DNA of 53,111 nt from Bacillota bacterium (GTDB lineage: Bacteria > Bacillota > Sulfobacillia > RBS10-35 > Bu92), in NCBI GenBank assembly GCA_014896375.1, contig JADBKN010000012.1, positions 1 to 53,111 on the forward strand. Reading direction: 5' to 3'. A program made the position numbers and the translations under genes. The number at the start of each line of letters is the position of its first letter. Within the stretch, counting starts at the first letter, position 1. The notes below the pieces were generated by a model. It did no database searches, was not told the origin of the DNA, and worked only from the letters and a program-made list of their open reading frames with translations. Of this stretch, positions 14,715 to 23,684 are shown piece after piece.

Positions 14715-15404
14715 ATGTTCGTGCCGATGTTCGACTTCAACTACTGGATCCTCATCGGGCCCGCGCTGCTCTTCGCGCTTTGGGCGCAGGCTCAGGTGCG
14801 CGGCGCCTACATGGAGTTCGCGCGCGTGCGCACCCTCTCCGGCCTCACCGGCGCGGACGTGGCGCGGGATCTCCTGCGGCGCGCCGGCCTGCACAACGTG
14901 GAGGTGGAGCGCATCGGCGGCCAGCTGACGGACCATTACGATCCGCGCACGCACACGGTGCGCCTCTCGGCCGGCGTGTACGACAGCGCCTCCATCGCCG
15001 CCGTCGGCATCGCCGCACACGAATGCGGCCACGCGCTGCAGCATGCTCACGGGTACGCGCCGCTCTACCTGCGCAACGCGATCATCCCGGTCACGCAGAT
15101 CGCGTCGCAGGCGGCCTTCCCGCTCTTCTTCCTGGGGCTCGTGTTCCAGTGGGCGCCCATCGTCTGGATCGGCGTCTATCTCTTCCTGGCGGCCGTGCTC
15201 TTCCAGCTGATCACGCTTCCGGTGGAGTTCGACGCCTCCGCGCGCGCGCTGCGCGTGCTGCGCACCGGCGGGTACCTCTCCTCGGACGAGCTCGGCGGGG
15301 CGCGTCGCGTGCTCTCCGCCGCGGCGCTCACCTACGTGGCGGCGGCGCTGATGGCGATCATGCAGTTCGTGTACCTTCTCGGCCTCGCGCGCCGCAACGA
15401 TTGA
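14715..15404 (+). CDS. Membrane zinc metallopeptidase, YugP family
   Basis: A 229-residue integral membrane protein of the neutral zinc metallopeptidase (Zn_peptidase_2/YugP) family. One N-terminal helix (about 10-27), then the zinc motif HECGHALQH at about residues 102-110, then two or three helices and the conserved EFDASARAL segment, which supplies the third zinc ligand. ATG start with GGGAGG upstream. Members of this family are often found between fmt and rsmB in Clostridia-type genomes, as here once the ABC cassette is ignored. Target proteins unknown. Confidence 0.88.
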   Translation: MFVPMFDFNYWILIGPALLFALWAQAQVRGAYMEFARVRTLSGLTGADVARDLLRRAGLHNVEVERIGGQLTDHYDPRTHTVRLSAGVYDSASIAAVGIAAHECGHALQHAHGYAPLYLRNAIIPVTQIASQAAFPLFFLGLVFQWAPIVWIGVYLFLAAVLFQLITLPVEFDASARALRVLRTGGYLSSDELGGARRVLSAAALTYVAAALMAIMQFVYLLGLARRND

Positions 15405-15490
15405 CGCGGCGGCCGGCGCGGCGGCGGTGACGGAGGCCGGCGCGCCGGCCTCCGCGCGTTTCTGGGCATTCTCCAAGCGGGGGTGAAGGC

Positions 15491-16918
15491 GTGCGCCGGA
15501 CCGCCGCCGCCGGCCCGCGGGATGCGGCGCTGGCCGCTTTGCTGGAGATCGAGCGCGCGGGCCTCTCAGCCAAGGACGCCCTGGAGGCGGAGCTTCGCCG
15601 CCAAACCCTGGGCGAGGCCGACCGCGCCTTGGCCACGGCCCTCACGTACGGGGTGGCGCGGGAGCGCCGCGCCCTTGACGAGGTGCTGCGCCGGCACAGC
15701 CGCCGCGCGCCGGAGCGGCTCGATCCGACGGTGCGCGCCATCCTGCGCCTCGCGCTCTACCAGCTGCGCTCACTGGACCGCATCCCGCCGCACGCCGCCG
15801 TCTACGAGGCGGTCGAGCAGGCCAGGCGCCATGCGCCGCCCGGCGCGGAGCGCTTCGTCAACGCGGTGTTGAGGTCGGTGCTGCGCGAGGCCGGGTCGCC
15901 GGCCGCCGCGGGCGCGGAGGCCGGGTCCGGGACCGGGCCCGGGCCCGGGGCCGGGACCGCGGCCGCCTCGGGCCGTCTCGCGGACGAGGCGCGCCGCCTG
16001 GCCTCGGCGCATTCCTTTCCCGTGTGGATCGTGGAGCGCTGGTTGCCGCGCTACGGCCCGGCGGCCACGGAGGCGATGCTCGCCGCGCTCAACCGCCCGC
16101 CGGACGTCACCTTGCGGGTGAACCGACTCCGCGCCACAGTGGACGAGGTGAGGGAGAGCCTGGAGCGCGAGGGCGTGGCCGTGGAACCCGCGCGGCTCTT
16201 TCCGGAGCACGCCCTGCGCGTGCGGCGCACGCGCGGGCTGGCGCGGCTTGAGGCCTTCCGCCGCGGCTGGGTGCAGGCGCAGGACGAGAGTTCGATGGTG
16301 GCGGCCGCGGCGCTCGGCGCGCAACCCGGGGAACTCGTGCTGGACGTCGCCGCCGCGCCGGGCGGCAAGGCCTGCCAGCTGGCGGAGTGGATGGGGGACA
16401 GCGGCCGCGTCGTGGCGAACGACGCCGACCCGCATCGCGCCGCGCTCATCCGCGAGAACGCCGGGCGGCTGGGCCTCACCTCCGTGGAGGTCCTCTGCGG
16501 CGACGCGCGCGCCCTCCCCGAGCGCTTCGCCGGTGCGGCCGACCGCGTGCTCGCGGACGTGCCCTGCACCGGCCTCGGCGTCCTTCACCGGCGGCCGGAG
16601 GCGCGCTGGCGCAAACGCCCGTCCGACCCGGCCCAGCTCTCCCGCCTGCAGCTGGAGCTGGCGCGCGCCGCCGCCGACTGCCTCCGGCCGGGGGGCGTCA
16701 TGGTCTACAGCACGTGCACCACGGAGCCGGAGGAGAATGAGGAGGTCGTGGCGCGCCTCTTGGCGGAGCGCCCGGACCTGGCCCTCGACGACCTCCGTCC
16801 CCATCTCCCGCCGGCGCTGCGCGGCGAGCCCTCGGCCGCCCGCGGCTGGCTTTTGCTTCTACCCCACCGGCACGGGGTGGACGGCTTCTTCGTCGCGCGC
16901 CTCGTCCGCCGCGGTTGA
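15491..16918 (+). CDS. rsmB: 16S rRNA (cytosine-967-C5)-methyltransferase
   Basis: RsmB uses S-adenosylmethionine to make m5C967 in 16S rRNA. 475 residues: an N-terminal NusB-like domain (about 1-135), then the Fmu methyltransferase domain with the SAM motif DVAAAPGGKA, the VLADVPCTGLG cysteine motif and the catalytic cysteine in YSTCTTEPEENE. Between the domains is a Gly/Pro/Ala-rich insert (about 137-160) made of short GC repeats. GTG start with GGGGGTGAAGG upstream. Followed closely by rlmN, as in Bacillus. Confidence 0.93.
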   Translation: MRRTAAAGPRDAALAALLEIERAGLSAKDALEAELRRQTLGEADRALATALTYGVARERRALDEVLRRHSRRAPERLDPTVRAILRLALYQLRSLDRIPPHAAVYEAVEQARRHAPPGAERFVNAVLRSVLREAGSPAAAGAEAGSGTGPGPGAGTAAASGRLADEARRLASAHSFPVWIVERWLPRYGPAATEAMLAALNRPPDVTLRVNRLRATVDEVRESLEREGVAVEPARLFPEHALRVRRTRGLARLEAFRRGWVQAQDESSMVAAAALGAQPGELVLDVAAAPGGKACQLAEWMGDSGRVVANDADPHRAALIRENAGRLGLTSVEVLCGDARALPERFAGAADRVLADVPCTGLGVLHRRPEARWRKRPSDPAQLSRLQLELARAAADCLRPGGVMVYSTCTTEPEENEEVVARLLAERPDLALDDLRPHLPPALRGEPSAARGWLLLLPHRHGVDGFFVARLVRRG

Positions 16919-16995
16919 GGCGGCGCGGGCACCGCGGAGAGGTGATGGCCCGGCGGAGGCGAATGGACGCAAACGATGGCATGGGAGGCGCGGGT

Positions 16996-18084
16996 ATGCG
17001 CAATCTGAAGGATCTCTTCCCGGCCGAGCTGGCCGGCGTGGCGAAGTCGCTCGGCGCGCCCGCGTACCGTGGCCGCCAGATCTTCCGCTGGCTGCACGCG
17101 CGCGCGGCGAAGACGTTTGAGGAGATGACGGACCTGCCCGCGGAGCTGCGCGCCGAGCTGGCCCAGCGCTTCTCCACCGGCTACGCGCCGGTCATCTTGC
17201 GCCAGGAAGATCCCTTCGACGGCACGGCTAAGTACCTCCTCCGCATGGCGGACGGCGCCGTGGTGGAGACGGTGCGCATGGAGTACCGCTACGGCGCCAG
17301 CGTCTGCGTCTCCAGCCAGGTCGGCTGCCGGCAGGGGTGCATCTTCTGCGCCTCCACCATCGGTGGCAAGGAGCGCGACCTCACCGCCGGGGAGATGATC
17401 GAGGAGGTGCTGGCTGTGCAGCGGGAGCTGCCGGCCGGCCGCCGCGTGCACAGCGTCGTCGTCATGGGCATGGGCGAGCCTCTGGAGAACTACGACGAGG
17501 TCCTGCGCTTCGTGCGCCTCGCGCACGAGCCGGACGGGCTCCACCTCAGCTACCGCCACCTCACCGTCTCCACCTGCGGCATCGTGCCCGGCATCGACCG
17601 CCTGGCCGGCGAGAACCTGCCCATCACGCTCGCCGTCTCCCTGCACGCGCCCAATGACGAGCTCCGCAACCGCCTGCTGCCTGTCAACCGGCGCTGGCCG
17701 CTCGCCGAGCTGATGCGCGCCGTGAGGGACTACATCGCGCGAACGGGGCGGCGCGTGACGTTCGAGTACGCCATGATCCTCGACACGAACGACTCCCCGG
17801 AGCACGCCCGGGAACTGGCCGCCCTGCTGCAGGGCGTGCTCTGCCACGTCAACCTCATCCCGCTCAACCCCATCCAGGGCAGCCCGCTGGGCGCCTCGCC
17901 GCGGCAGCGCATTGTCGAATTCCGCGCTATCCTTCAGTCGAGGGGCATCCCGACCACCATCCGCCGGCAGCTGGGCCTGGCCATCGAGGCCGCCTGCGGC
18001 CAGCTGCGCCGCCGCGAGCTGACGGGCGAGGCCAAGGCGCGCCGACTGCGCGGCCCGCTGCCGGTGTTGCCGGAAAGGACCTGA
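16996..18084 (+). CDS. rlmN: Dual-specificity rRNA/tRNA adenine-C2 methyltransferase
   Basis: Radical-SAM enzyme that methylates A2503 of 23S rRNA and A37 of some tRNAs. The [4Fe-4S] motif is Cys111, Cys115, Cys118 (CRQGCIFC) and the methyl-carrying cysteine is Cys334 near the C-terminus (EAACGQ). ATG at 16996 is chosen because GGAGG lies 7 nt upstream and the length (362) fits the family; in-frame starts up to 16915 would add a basic extension without similarity. It precedes prpC by 4 nt. Confidence 0.94.
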   Translation: MRNLKDLFPAELAGVAKSLGAPAYRGRQIFRWLHARAAKTFEEMTDLPAELRAELAQRFSTGYAPVILRQEDPFDGTAKYLLRMADGAVVETVRMEYRYGASVCVSSQVGCRQGCIFCASTIGGKERDLTAGEMIEEVLAVQRELPAGRRVHSVVVMGMGEPLENYDEVLRFVRLAHEPDGLHLSYRHLTVSTCGIVPGIDRLAGENLPITLAVSLHAPNDELRNRLLPVNRRWPLAELMRAVRDYIARTGRRVTFEYAMILDTNDSPEHARELAALLQGVLCHVNLIPLNPIQGSPLGASPRQRIVEFRAILQSRGIPTTIRRQLGLAIEAACGQLRRRELTGEAKARRLRGPLPVLPERT

Positions 18085-18088
18085 CACG

Positions 18089-18835
18089 ATGCGCGTGAGC
18101 GCGGCCTCCGACATCGGCCGCTGGCGCCAGCGCAACGAGGACGCCTATTGGGCGGGCCGCCTGGACGGCGGGGCCTGGGTGCTGGCCGTGGCCGACGGCA
18201 TGGGCGGCCACCAGGCCGGCGACGTGGCCAGCCGCGTGGCCGTCGACACCTTGCGGGAGGCGCTGCCGGAGGTGCTCGCGACGGCCGCCACGCCCGCGCT
18301 GGGGCTGCGGGCGGCGGTGGAGCGCGCCCACGAGCGCATCCTGCAGCTCGGCAAGAGCCGCGGGGAGCTCTACGGCATGGGGACCACGCTGACGGCCGCG
18401 CTCGTCATCCGGCTGGAGGCGTGGATCGCCCACGTGGGCGACAGCCGCGCCTACCTGGTGCGCGGCGGCGAGATCCTGCAGCTCACGGAGGACCACTCGA
18501 TCGTCGGCGAGCTCATCCGCAACGGCACATTGGACGAGGCGGGCGCGATGGTCCACCCGCAGCGCAACCTCCTCACGCGCGCATTGGGCGGGCCGCTGCC
18601 GCTGGAGGTGGACGTGCGCGGCCAGGCGCTGCGGGACGGGGACGTGCTTGTGCTGGCGAGCGACGGCCTCACGAGCCTCGTCAGCAGCGCGGAGCTCGTG
18701 GCGCTCGTGCGCGAAGCCGGCCCACAGGATTTCGACGCGCTCGCCGCGCGCCTTGTGGCGCTCGCCAACGAGCGCGGCGGCTACGACAACATCACCGCCG
18801 TGCTGGCGCGCGTCGGCGAGGAGGCCGGCGCATGA
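18089..18835 (+). CDS. prpC: PP2C-type protein Ser/Thr phosphatase
   Basis: PrpC/Stp dephosphorylates targets of the PASTA kinase coded next. 248 residues with the PPM motifs: RxxNED (14-18), VADGMGGHQAGD, GTTLT, HVGDSRAYL, LTEDHS, LASDGLT and GGYDNITAV, which supply the metal-binding aspartates. ATG start right after rlmN. Its stop overlaps the kinase ATG by 4 nt, the usual coupling of this pair. Confidence 0.95.
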   Translation: MRVSAASDIGRWRQRNEDAYWAGRLDGGAWVLAVADGMGGHQAGDVASRVAVDTLREALPEVLATAATPALGLRAAVERAHERILQLGKSRGELYGMGTTLTAALVIRLEAWIAHVGDSRAYLVRGGEILQLTEDHSIVGELIRNGTLDEAGAMVHPQRNLLTRALGGPLPLEVDVRGQALRDGDVLVLASDGLTSLVSSAELVALVREAGPQDFDALAARLVALANERGGYDNITAVLARVGEEAGA

Positions 18836-20856
18836 TCGGGCGCATCCTCGGCGGGCGGTACGAGATCCTGGAGCGCGTCGGCGGGGGCGGCATGGCCATC
18901 GTCTACCGCGCGCTCGACACTTTCCTCAACCGCCCCGTGGCCGTCAAGGTGCTGCGGCCGCAGTTCGCCGCGGACGAGGAGCTCGTGGCGCGCTTCCGGC
19001 GCGAGGCGCGGGCCGCGGCGAGCCTCTCCGACCCGCGCATCGTCAGCGTCTTCGATGTCGGGCGGGACGGCGACGTGTACTACATCGTCATGGAGTACGT
19101 CGACGGCTCCACGCTCAAGCAGCGCATCCAGGAGGAGGGGCCGTTCTCTCCGCAGGCCGCGGCCGAGGTGGCGAAGCACATCCTCATCGCGCTGGAGCAC
19201 GCCCACCGCGCAGGCATCGTGCACCGCGACGTGAAACCGCAGAATGTGATCCTCACGCGCGACGGGCGCGTGAAGGTGACGGACTTCGGCATCGCCCAGG
19301 CGGCGGGCGGCGCCACGCTGGTGCACACGGACAGCATCCTCGGCACGGCCCACTACCTCTCGCCCGAGCAGGCCAAGGGCCGCCCGGCCGACGAGCGCTC
19401 GGACGTCTACGCGACGGGCGTGGTGCTGTACGAAATGCTCGCCGGGCGGCCGCCCTTTGAGGGCGACTCGCCCCTCGCCGTGGCGATGCAGCACGTGCAG
19501 GCGGAGCCGCCGAGCCTCACGCTCTTCCGCGACGACGTGCCGGAGGACCTCCTCTACATCGTGGCGCGCGCCACGGCCAAGGAGCCCGTGCGCCGCTACG
19601 CCTCGGCGGAACTCTTCCGCCGCGACCTGGACGCCTTTCTGGGTGGGCGCCCGCTGCCCTCCCGCGCTGAGGGCGACGAGGCCGAGGAGGGCGCCACCCT
19701 GGCGCTGCCGTCCGGCCGCCGCGGCGCCGCCCGCGCGCCGGAGGAGCCGCCCGGGCCCGCGGGCCGCCCGCCCCGCCGCGCCGGCGGCGGGGGGTTGCGC
19801 GCGGCCGGGGAGGAAGGCGAGGGGGCGCGCGGCGGGGGCGACGGCGCGGGCGGGCGCGGCGGGGCCGGCGGCCGCGGGGGCGCGGGGGGCCGGGGTGCGG
19901 CGCCGGAGCCCGGGCGCGGGCGCGCCCGGCGGCGTGCCGGCTGGGCGCTGGCGGCGCTCGTGCTGCTCCTGCTCCTCGGCGGCGCCGCATACGGCGCCAG
20001 CCGCTGGCTGGCCGTGCCCGAGGTGCGCGTGCCCTCCGTGCAGAACCTGCCCCTCGATGAGGCGCAGAAGAAGCTGAAGCAGGCCGGCCTTTCCTGGGTG
20101 ATCGGGCCGGCGCAGTTCTCCAGCACCGTGCCGTCCACGTACGTGGCCAGCCAGGACCCGGCGCCCGGCACGGTGGTCAAGGCCACGCACCCGGTGACGC
20201 TCTACCTTTCAAAGGGGCCGGAGTTCGTGGAGGGCGGCGTGCCGGACCTCAAGGGCCGGCCGCAGAGGGACGCGGAGATCGCGCTGCAGAACCTGCGCCT
20301 CAAATACACGGTGACGACACAGCATGACGACACCGTCCCGAAGGGTTACGTCATCAGCACGAACCCGCCGGCCGGCGACAGCATCCGCGTGGGGGACACG
20401 GTCGAGCTCGTCGTCAGCGACGGTCCCGCGCCGCGGCCCTTCGCCATGCCGGACGTGCGCGGCCTGACGCTCGGCCAGGCGCAGGCGCTCCTTGAGCAGC
20501 TGGGACTCGTCGTGTCCTCCACGCAGACGAAGAAGTCGAGCTATCCGGAGGACATCGTCGCCGACCAGTCGCCGGCGCCGAACGCGCAGGTGCAGGCCGG
20601 AGACAGCGTGGCGTTGACGATCTCCTCGGGTTGCGAGCACACCGCGCCCGTGACCGTCACGCCCGACCCATCGCAGTACAGCCAGCCCGTGGCCGTGCGG
20701 GCCGTGGTCACGGACGCCTCCGGCGACCACACCGACTTCCAGGACACGGTGCAGCCGGGCCAGAGCGTGCCGATCGAAGCCTGCTGGTCCGGCGACTCCG
20801 CCGTGCTGAGCGTCTACTTCAACGACCAGCTGGCCGAGCGGGTGGACCTCCGTTGA
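18832..20856 (+). CDS. prkC: PASTA-domain Ser/Thr protein kinase
   Basis: Membrane kinase that senses peptidoglycan fragments and, in spore formers, can trigger germination. Layout of 674 residues: Gly-rich loop GGGGMAIV near 17-23; catalytic HRDVKPQN at about 131; TDFG at about 151; kinase domain to about 275; Ala/Gly/Arg-rich linker of about 90 residues; one membrane helix at about 368-390; three PASTA repeats at about 396-600; and an extra C-terminal beta-type domain of about 70 residues with two cysteines. The linker is coded by slippage-prone GC repeats. ATG overlaps the prpC stop; GAGGAGG 8 nt upstream. Confidence 0.95.
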   Translation: MIGRILGGRYEILERVGGGGMAIVYRALDTFLNRPVAVKVLRPQFAADEELVARFRREARAAASLSDPRIVSVFDVGRDGDVYYIVMEYVDGSTLKQRIQEEGPFSPQAAAEVAKHILIALEHAHRAGIVHRDVKPQNVILTRDGRVKVTDFGIAQAAGGATLVHTDSILGTAHYLSPEQAKGRPADERSDVYATGVVLYEMLAGRPPFEGDSPLAVAMQHVQAEPPSLTLFRDDVPEDLLYIVARATAKEPVRRYASAELFRRDLDAFLGGRPLPSRAEGDEAEEGATLALPSGRRGAARAPEEPPGPAGRPPRRAGGGGLRAAGEEGEGARGGGDGAGGRGGAGGRGGAGGRGAAPEPGRGRARRRAGWALAALVLLLLLGGAAYGASRWLAVPEVRVPSVQNLPLDEAQKKLKQAGLSWVIGPAQFSSTVPSTYVASQDPAPGTVVKATHPVTLYLSKGPEFVEGGVPDLKGRPQRDAEIALQNLRLKYTVTTQHDDTVPKGYVISTNPPAGDSIRVGDTVELVVSDGPAPRPFAMPDVRGLTLGQAQALLEQLGLVVSSTQTKKSSYPEDIVADQSPAPNAQVQAGDSVALTISSGCEHTAPVTVTPDPSQYSQPVAVRAVVTDASGDHTDFQDTVQPGQSVPIEACWSGDSAVLSVYFNDQLAERVDLR

Positions 20857-20876
20857 CGGAACGGCGGGTGGAGACG

Positions 20877-21779
20877 ATGAACGCATCCCACCGCGGACAG
20901 GTCATCAAGGCGTACAACCACTGGTTCGACGTGTGGCTGGAGGACGCGCGCCAGGTCTGGGCCTGCCAGCCGCGCGGGCGCCTGCGCCTTGAGGGGCGCG
21001 GCATTCTCGTGGGCGACCGCGTCCGCGTCCTGCCGCGCGCGGACGGCGAGGGCTGGATCGAGTCGGTGGAGCCGCGCCGCACGGAGCTCACGCGGCCGCC
21101 GGTGGCGAACGTCGACCGCGTCGTGGCCGTGATGGCCTGGCGCCGGCCGGACTTCGTGCCGGAGTTGCTCGACCGCATCCTCGTGCAGGCGGAGCACGCG
21201 GCGCTGGAGATCCTCGTCGTCTTCAACAAGATCGACCTCGTCGAGGACGAGGAGGATCGCGCGCGGCTCCACGCCGTGCGGGAGCGCTACCGCCGCGCGG
21301 GCTACCCGGTCTTCCTCACCGACGCGCTGCACGGCGAGGGCGTCGACCGCCTGCGCCCGCACCTGGAGCGCGGCGTGACGGTCCTTGCTGGGCCCAGCGG
21401 CGCGGGCAAGTCGAAGCTGCTCTCGGCCATCGAGCCCGGCCTGCGGCTGCGCTCCGAGGCTGTGAGCGAGAAGACGGGGCGCGGCCGCCACACGACGCGC
21501 CACCCCGAGCTCCTGCGCCTGGGAGAGGGGTGGGTGGCCGACACGCCGGGCTTCTCGCGCCTCGACCTCTCCGGCCTGGCGAGCGACGGCCTCGGCGACC
21601 TCTTCCCGGAATTCGCGCCCCACACGGCCGCCTGCCGCTTCAACGACTGCAAGCACCGCGCGGAGCCCGGCTGCGCCGTGCGCGCCGCCGTGGAGGCCGG
21701 GCAGGTGGACGCGGAGCGCTACGCGCGCTACCTGCAGTTCCTGGCGGAAGTCGAAGCCCTTGAGGAGGCCCGCTATTGA
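20877..21779 (+). CDS. rsgA: Ribosome small-subunit GTPase RsgA
   Basis: Circularly permuted GTPase that helps 30S maturation. 300 residues: N-terminal OB fold, then NKID (G4) before GPSGAGKS (G1, about 170) and DTPGF (G3), the order that marks this family. A zinc motif follows (CRFNDCKHRAEPGC). ATG at 20877 with GGTGGAG upstream; longer upstream frames are shadows of prkC. Stop overlaps the rpe start by 4 nt. Confidence 0.95.
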   Translation: MNASHRGQVIKAYNHWFDVWLEDARQVWACQPRGRLRLEGRGILVGDRVRVLPRADGEGWIESVEPRRTELTRPPVANVDRVVAVMAWRRPDFVPELLDRILVQAEHAALEILVVFNKIDLVEDEEDRARLHAVRERYRRAGYPVFLTDALHGEGVDRLRPHLERGVTVLAGPSGAGKSKLLSAIEPGLRLRSEAVSEKTGRGRHTTRHPELLRLGEGWVADTPGFSRLDLSGLASDGLGDLFPEFAPHTAACRFNDCKHRAEPGCAVRAAVEAGQVDAERYARYLQFLAEVEALEEARY

Positions 21780-22438
21780 GCGCACGGCCGCTCATCGCCC
21801 CCAGCATCATCGCCGCCGACCCGGCCCGCCTCGCGGAGGCTGCGCGCCTCGCGGAATCCGCCGGCGCCGACTGGCTGCACCTCGACATCATGGACGGCCG
21901 CTTCGTGCCCAACATCACCTTCGGGCCGGCCACCGTGGCGGCGCTCGCCCGCGTGACTAGCCTGCCGCTCGACGTGCACCTCATGGTGGTGGAGCCTGCG
22001 CGCTGGGTGCAGCCCTTCGCGGAGGCCGGCGCGCGCGTGCTCACGGTGCACGCGGAGGCCGATGCGCACCTGCAGCGCACGCTGGCCTCCGTGCGCGCCG
22101 CCGGCTGCCTCGCCGGCCTGGCGCTCAACCCGTCCACGCCGGAGACGGCCGTGGAGTACCTCTGGGACGATCTCGACCTGGTCCTCGTCATGACCGTCAA
22201 CCCGGGCTTCAGCGGCCAGGCCTTCCTGCCGTCGATGCTGCGCAAGATCGAGCGCCTGCGCGCGCGCGCGGAGGCGCTCGGCTGGCCGGGACGCATCGAG
22301 GTCGACGGCGGCGTGGACCTCGCCCGCGCTCCGGCCTGCCGGCGCGCCGGTGCCGACGTCTTCGTGGCGGGCAGCGCCGTCTACGGCTCGCCGGACCCGG
22401 CGGCGGCCGTGGCGGCGCTGAAGGCGGCGCTCGCGTAG
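21776..22438 (+). CDS. rpe: Ribulose-phosphate 3-epimerase
   Basis: Interconverts ribulose 5-phosphate and xylulose 5-phosphate. 220-residue TIM barrel with PSIIAAD (metal-site start), HLDIMDGRFVPN, DVHLMV, MTVNPGFSGQ and EVDGGV motifs holding the metal ligands and catalytic aspartates. TTG start overlapping the rsgA stop. Place between rsgA and spoVM is as in Bacillus. Confidence 0.95.
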   Translation: MSARPLIAPSIIAADPARLAEAARLAESAGADWLHLDIMDGRFVPNITFGPATVAALARVTSLPLDVHLMVVEPARWVQPFAEAGARVLTVHAEADAHLQRTLASVRAAGCLAGLALNPSTPETAVEYLWDDLDLVLVMTVNPGFSGQAFLPSMLRKIERLRARAEALGWPGRIEVDGGVDLARAPACRRAGADVFVAGSAVYGSPDPAAAVAALKAALA

Positions 22439-22519
22439 GCAGGACGTTCACCGGGGGAGCCGCCGCGGCGTAGGATGGCGTCCGGACGGCCGGCGAAGGC
22501 CGGGAAGGGGGCGCGAGGC

Positions 22520-22600
22520 ATGGCGAAGCCCATCCGCGTCATCAAGCTGCCGCCGCTCCTCGGGCGCATCTTGAGCGCGCTGTTCCTCAAGCGCGGCTGA
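22520..22600 (+). CDS. spoVM: Stage V sporulation protein SpoVM (26 residues)
   Basis: A 26-codon gene with ATG 22520 and a GAAGGGGG site upstream. The peptide contains VIKLPPLLGRILSAL, closely matching the Bacillus SpoVM core IKLPKFLGGIVRAM, with the key proline after KL kept and the same total length of 26. SpoVM is an amphipathic helix that binds the convex face of the forespore membrane and anchors the SpoIVA coat basement layer. Position after rsgA-rpe and before rpmB is also as in Bacillus. This shows the organism belongs to the endospore-forming line. Confidence 0.88.
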   Translation: MAKPIRVIKLPPLLGRILSALFLKRG

Positions 22601-22601
22601 G

Positions 22602-22619
22602 GCCCGGACGCCTCCGGGC
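22602..22619 (+). terminator. Short hairpin after spoVM
   Basis: Arms GCCCGGA and TCCGGGC with a 4-nt loop directly after the spoVM stop, without a T-run. May stabilise or partly terminate the transcript before hslO. Confidence 0.35.
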
Positions 22620-22692
22620 GCGGCGGACCGCGGCACGGAGCGCGGGCCGGCCGCATCCGGGGGCGGCGGCGCTTCAGGCAAGGAGGAATCGC

Positions 22693-23625
22693 ATGATGGA
22701 CAAGTCCCCCGCCGGCCGCCTGGTGCGCGGCACCTCTCAAGACGCTTCCGTCCGCGTGCTGGCGGCCGTCACCACGCCGTGCGTGGAGGAGGCGCGGCGC
22801 CGGCACGATCTCTGGCCCACCGCCGCCGCGGCCGTCGGCCGCGCGCTGACGGCGGCCGCGTTGATGGCGGAGGATCTGAAAGTTCCGGGCGCCGTCGTCA
22901 TACGCTTCCGCGGGGACGGCCCGCTGGGCGGGCTCGTCGCCGAAGGGCGCCGCCCAGAGCGCGCCGGGGACCCCATCGAGGTGCGCGGCTACGCGCACGA
23001 GCCGCACGTGGACCTCGACCTCAACGCGCGCGGCAAGCTGGACGTCGGCCGCGCCGTCGGCCGCGGCACGCTCTACGTGGTGCGGGACGAGTTCACGGGG
23101 GAACCCTACACGGGGACGGCGGCGATCGTCACAGGCGAGATCGGCGAGGACCTGGCGCACTACTTCCTTCAATCGGAGCAGCGCCGCACGGCGGTGGCGC
23201 TCGGCGTGCTCGTGGACCCGGATGGATCCGTGCGGGCCGCCGGTGGGGCCATCGTGGAGGTGCTGCCGGGTGCCGGCGAGGAGACGGTGGCGCGGCTTGA
23301 GGACAACATTGCGCGCCTCGGCGGCGTGAGCCGGTTCGTGGACCGTGGCGGTGACGCGGACGCCATCGCCGCCGCGGTGCTCGGCGATCTCGGTTTCCGG
23401 CGCCTCGCCGAGCGGCCGGTCGTGTTCCGCTGCCGCTGCAGCCGCGAGCGGCTGGCGGCGGCGCTCGTGGCGCTTGGGGAGGCGGAGCTGGACAGCATGG
23501 CGCGCGAGGACGGCGGGGCGGAGCTGCGTTGCCGCTTCTGCGGCGCCGTCTACCGCTTCGACGTGGCCGAACTCGAGGCGTTGCGGGCGGACGCTCGCCG
23601 CGCGGGCGGCGGGCGGGAGGGCTAG
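22693..23625 (+). CDS. hslO: Redox-regulated chaperone Hsp33
   Basis: Holdase activated by oxidation. 310 residues: N-terminal domain with GRALTAAALMAEDLK and YFLQSEQRRTAV, and the C-terminal zinc switch with Cys247, Cys249, Cys280 and Cys283 (CxC plus CxxC). ATG start with AGGAGG 6 nt upstream. Inserted, with the next protease gene, between spoVM and rpmB, which are neighbours in Bacillus. Confidence 0.95.
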   Translation: MMDKSPAGRLVRGTSQDASVRVLAAVTTPCVEEARRRHDLWPTAAAAVGRALTAAALMAEDLKVPGAVVIRFRGDGPLGGLVAEGRRPERAGDPIEVRGYAHEPHVDLDLNARGKLDVGRAVGRGTLYVVRDEFTGEPYTGTAAIVTGEIGEDLAHYFLQSEQRRTAVALGVLVDPDGSVRAAGGAIVEVLPGAGEETVARLEDNIARLGGVSRFVDRGGDADAIAAAVLGDLGFRRLAERPVVFRCRCSRERLAAALVALGEAELDSMAREDGGAELRCRFCGAVYRFDVAELEALRADARRAGGGREG

Positions 23626-23684
23626 CCGCGGCCCCTTGCGGCCTTCCGGGAGGGGGCGCGGGCGCGGGGAAGGGGAGGGTGGCC

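Noticed and set aside
18148-18831. Apparent fusion of a 228-codon frame to the start of prkC
   Set aside because: It is the +1 shadow of prpC; the kinase starts at its own ATG (18832) with a GAGGAGG site and the stop/start overlap typical of the pair.
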